Positions 60,578 through 64,000 of a stretch of DNA of 64,000 bases are shown here, piece after piece (within the stretch, counting starts at the first letter, position 1; each line of letters opens with the position of its first letter). A program made the translations under genes and the position numbers. The notes under the pieces were generated by a model. It was not told where the DNA came from. It saw nothing but the letters and a program-made list of their open reading frames with translations, and ran no database searches. The stretch is from Phyto melanocephala (lineage: Eukaryota; Arthropoda; Insecta; Diptera; Rhinophoridae), in assembly GCA_941918925.1 (NCBI GenBank), contig OW799233.1, forward strand, positions 45,374,275-45,438,274. The letters are read 5' to 3'.

Positions 60578-61945
60578 TTAATTTTTTATAACTTGCACGA
60601 ATGATGTCCACGCATTTCGTTCAGTTTCGGTCATTGACTTATCAAAATCGTTGCCATTCATAAATTGCCTAATTTGGGGATCGTCAAAAACTCCTGCTCT
60701 AATCTTATCTCTACTTAGATTAGGCGTTTTGCTGCAAATATATGCAAAACATTCCCCATCGTGATTCAGAGCCTTAACAAACTGCTTCATGAGTCCTAAT
60801 TTGATATGCAACGGTGGTAGGACGATATTTTCACGTGCAACTAAAGCTTCATTTAGAATATTTTTATCGCCAACAATAATTTTTTCTCTCGCAGGCCAAT
60901 ATTTTTGCCGCCAATGTTGTTGCTTGGAAATGCTATCCCAGAGACACAAAAAGCAAGGGTACTTAGTATAACCACTCTGTTGTCCAAGAAGAAAATTTAC
61001 CATTTTAAGATCAACACAAATTATCTATTGGTGGTCTTGGTATTTTATATTTTTCATCACTAATGCAATGTTGTTATATTCTTCTTTCATTGTTGTGGAA
61101 TGCGCATTTGGAGTTGATGCATACACATTGCCATCGTGCAAAAAGATGCACTTCAAACTCCTCTTGGAACTGTCCACGAAGAGGCGCCAATCGCTAGGTA
61201 GATACTTGGATAGCCCCATTTCCTGCATAAGACCATTTACATTATTACAAAACACCAGATTGTCTTCCTTAGTAAAAAATATTAAAAAAGCTTTATCCCT
61301 AGTGCGGTAATAAGTTATTTTTGTTCCACGTTTTAACAAATTCTTATCATTTAACCTCAAAGCTAACACTTCAGGCGCTTCTTTTGATAAGGCCAAATCT
61401 CGAATTAAGTTATTCAACTCGCATTGATTAAAACGTTGAGGAATAGTTTCTGTGTCTTCGAAAATACTGTCGCAATCAGTTAGATCATTAGCGGTATTAT
61501 GTTCAAATTCGGAACTCAGCTCTGAAGAATCAATCAGTTTTTGAATGGAAACATCTTCGGAATGAGGAATTAGACAGCGCGCTGACGGTAAATCGGGATA
61601 CTGCTATTTATTTTGATTTTTCCTATTACTACCAGCAATACTCACTAAACTGAAGTAACAGTCGTCCAAATGATTTCTGGGCTCTCTCCAAGCCATCTGC
61701 ACACCAAACTTAAGCCTATTTCGTTTTCCTGGAGTCCACTGTCGCAAATTTACACAGCAAGTATTGCACACAATGTGTGGAGCCCAGTTTTTATCTTGGT
61801 CACCAAGATCAACTCCAAAGTAATCTAAATAAGATTTTTTAACACATTCCGAAATAGGTCTTATGTTACCTTTAATGGTGTATTCTCCACAAATATAACA
61901 AAATGTATCAGCGTTATTTTTACAACATCTTCTATTGGAAGTCAT
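60578..61945 (-). pseudogene. multicopy insect protein family, frame with two TAG stops
   Basis: A single reading frame of 456 codons starts at the ATG at 61945 and ends in TAA at 60578. It is interrupted only by TAG at 61604-61606 (codon 114) and 61025-61027 (codon 307). The first part is Cys-rich (FCYICGEY; VCNTCCVNLRQW; then KFGVQMAWREPRNHLDDCYF). After an acidic linker come NNLIRDLALSKEAPEVLALR, FVDSSKRSLKCIFLHDGN, then LGQQSGYTKYPCFLCLWDS, LPPLHIKLGLMKQFVKALN and AGVFDDPQIRQF. I recognise these blocks from a family present in many copies in insect and some cnidarian genomes, probably carried by or derived from a transposon; its biochemical role is unknown to me. The second TAG falls where I expect Trp, a one-base TGG change. 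The family normally continues about 120 residues beyond the TAA, so the 3' end is missing too. Confidence 0.8.
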
Positions 61946-62440
61946 TTCTATTTAGATCAACGCTTATTTGATAAACTTTGCCAACTGCAATAAACCACTT
62001 CTTACAAGCAACTAATTTCCGATATGCAATCGGAGTGCAGGAAGAAAAAATAACGTTCTGAATAATATTACACAAATAAAATTCCCATTAATCAGCTAGC
62101 AATTACACAAGAAATAATATTTTCAGAAAAAACGGAATGACAAACTGATATATACCCTCCTCACTTACAGTGGAGGGTATAAAAAAGCTATATCATGAAA
62201 ACTAGAGCTGATAGAGACAAACTGATTACAGAATTGAATTTAGCGCTCCCAAATTAACTAGAATCAGTTAATAAATTCAAAGAAGCAAAAATCTTTTTTA
62301 ATTTTGTCGGGCTGTGTTATCTGCGTATATTCCTAAATAAAAATCAATTGATTCAAGAATCAAGAGTACAAGTATCTTTACAATTGGTTGTGTATTATAT
62401 ACTGCCACCATACGAGATTTGCCGTAAACTGGAAGAACAC
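61946..62440. other. flank with an end of a (GTCY)n element
   Basis: 62133-62185 reads CGGAATGACAAACTGATATATACCC then CTCACTTACAGTGGAGGGTATAA, the + orientation end motif of the (GTCY)n family with a changed palindrome. The rest is unassigned. Confidence 0.5.
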
Positions 62441-62830
62441 GTTTAAATAATTCATACTGTAGAAAGAGTTTAACATGTAAAGCAAAGTATTGACGATACA
62501 CCAGAAACATCTGCTTGAAGGCGTTCTGGCTTGCGAGGAATGGCTCGTACGTTAGTACGGCATATTTCCAAAAATGTTGTTTCTGTTATTCCCATATAAG
62601 TTTAAGTTCGTGCAAGAACTAGGCCAGCAGATTATATGCTGTTAAATTTCAACAGTTGGAAAAAAATTAAAAAAAAAATTTTTGAAAATCTGAACATATG
62701 TGATGAAGCTCACTCTCCTTTGAATGGCTGTGTTAATAAGCAGAACTGTAGCTTTTAGGGTTCTGAAAAACCAAGAGCCATTCACCAACGCGAATCGCAC
62801 CCCATTTAGTGTACAGTTTTGTGTGTTAAA
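62440..62830 (+). pseudogene. Tc1/mariner transposase remnant (third type)
   Basis: On the + strand, in changing frames: SIDDTPETSA then GLRGMARTLVRHISKNVVSV (62490-62590, the end of the DNA-binding domain). PYKFKFVQELG follows at about 62596, then ICDEAHSPLNGCVNKQNC (62698-62750) with the first catalytic Asp, GSEKPRAIHQRE, and a CTVLC motif matching TVWC. Stops and frameshifts are frequent and the remainder is absent. The order fits DDE transposases of the IS630-Tc1-mariner superfamily. Confidence 0.7.
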
Positions 62831-63336
62831 TATTATATCTGAAAGTAAAATTATGCCTTATTTTTCGAAAAAAAAACATTCATTCGAAATGGAAGGGCTG
62901 TAACCACAAATGGAGAGTGTTATCGTTTAATGATTAGAGATGCAACATTGTCCATAAAAATAGCGACGTTTAAAAGCATCGTAAATAAAACAAAAAATCG
63001 ATATTTTTCAATGTTTTATTTGCTTCCTACTATTTATAAACTAAATATATACGAAACCAGAAGCAGAGCAACGCAAACACATACATGTATGCAGCAATTT
63101 ATACGCACCCTTATAAATAATTATTTAAAATAAAAATCGCATACAAGATTTGTTTATCAAAATATTTTAAATCATTTTTAATAATTAATTTTTAAATTGT
63201 ATTTATTCAATTAACTTATAGTTAACTTAATTTTGAAAACGAATTAATTAGTTCGGCCATAAAAACAGCGATGTTTTCTAACATCTATGATACGTTTGCA
63301 GCCCCATTTATGACAGAAATTTTTAACGTCCTGGGG
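62831..63336. other. intergenic, unassigned
   Basis: I see nothing recognisable. Confidence 0.4.
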
Positions 63337-63575
63337 CATATTTCACTAAGCTACAAGTTCACAATTACAAGTGTTTTTGCCTGTAAAATTGTGAACATGT
63401 GAATAATTGTGTTTGATAAAAATACAATTACAAGTTTGTAGCTACAAGTGAATTGTACAAGTTACAAGTCTACAAATAATACTTCTACAAGTGGTTTTGT
63501 TTCACTAAACTTAATTTGCAAGTTAGAGTCGACGGAGATCCTCAAAAAAAATTTTACAAGTTACAAGTGAATGAT
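63337..63575. repeat. TACAAGT-rich segment, possible MITE
   Basis: The heptamer TACAAGT occurs at least nine times between 63350 and 63570. A hairpin GTTCACAATT...AATTGTGAAC sits at about 63357-63397. The phrase TTTCACTAA occurs near both sides (about 63341 and 63509). Confidence 0.6.
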
Positions 63576-63660
63576 AAATTGAATTAAAAAAAAAAAGTTC
63601 AAATAAACACAAAATCAAACAATTTTAATATTAATTAGCAATAATTTTTTTTTTTCTTTG

Positions 63661-63920
63661 TTTATTGATTATATTTGATTTTTATTTAAGCTTGAGATCA
63701 CTTTTTTGTTTTTTTATAAAAAATTATTTATTAACCAATATTTCGCTACCAAACAAACAAAAACAAATTTTTTTTTTTTTTGTTAATATAGTTTGTATAC
63801 ATATTTACCCTAAAGAAGCTACCCATTGTTTGGTAGCGAAATATTGGTTAATAAATAATTTTTTATAATAAAACAAAAAAGTGATCTCAAGCTTAAATAA
63901 AAATCAAATATAATCAATTA
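63661..63920. repeat. 260-bp inverted repeat with 95-bp arms
   Basis: The left arm 63661-63756 and the right arm 63826-63920 are reverse complements with only a few differences (for example within the TTTTATAA region). They share AAGCTTGAGATCAC and TTTCGCTACCAAACAA. The 69-base spacer is T-rich. The whole would form a long hairpin. Confidence 0.9.
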
Positions 63921-64000
63921 AAAAAGATCAAGAAATTTAGACGATATATATTTTGTTTATTTTTAACTACTTATTTTTTTAAATATGTGATTATATGCAA

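Noticed and set aside
61068..61310. + strand frame of 80 codons and another at 60789-60971
   Set aside because: Antisense shadows of the conserved minus-strand family frame.

Overview
The window is AT-rich eukaryotic DNA from a higher fly, most likely a cyclorrhaphan and probably a calyptrate. This rests on one recognisable insect gene, GT-AG introns with long T-rich acceptor tracts, and dipteran-type repeats: a (GTCY)n-bearing interspersed family, tRNA-headed SINEs, Jockey/R1/RTE-like LINEs, Helitrons, and Tc1/mariner, Harbinger and hAT remnants. Only one host protein-coding gene is supported.

Region 1 (1 to about 18 kb) holds the 3' end of a lipophorin receptor gene (LDL-receptor family) on the + strand. 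Three coding exons are visible: 580-716 (juxtamembrane and transmembrane), 4448-4597 (cytoplasmic tail with the FENPVY endocytosis signal) and 16311-16352 (14-codon terminal exon). They join in phase 0 across introns of 3.7 kb and 11.7 kb. The introns carry two LINE remnants, a solo LTR, two SINEs, a Harbinger transposase remnant, a decayed tandem array and a 1.2-kb element with an 8-bp target duplication. The extracellular part of the receptor lies upstream of the window.

Region 2 (about 18.6 to 45 kb) is intergenic and built almost entirely from mobile DNA: a hAT remnant with dimerisation-domain code, two decayed copies of one LINE family, a Helitron with intact TC and CTAG ends, three copies of a second Helitron family (two forming an inverted pair, one carrying the C-terminal end of a Helitron helicase), a mariner remnant, a 161-bp near-perfect palindrome, a second solo LTR, one LINE inserted into another with a 12-bp target duplication, and copies of the (GTCY)n family.

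Region 3 (about 45 to 64 kb) has a SINE whose 3' tail matches the LINE family of region 2, a Tc3-like remnant, more (GTCY)n copies, a 0.5-kb mariner deletion derivative with TA target sites, a short palindromic MITE, a 456-codon reading frame interrupted only by two TAG codons (a multicopy insect protein family I recognise but cannot assign a function), another Tc1/mariner remnant, and a 260-bp inverted repeat at the right edge.

The receptor gene does not depend on the rest. The repeats do interact: SINEs borrow LINE machinery through shared tails, short Helitrons presumably depend on a helicase of which one fragment survives here, and elements are nested in each other. Most short open frames are chance or sit inside repeats. 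No rRNA, functional tRNA or CRISPR array is seen.
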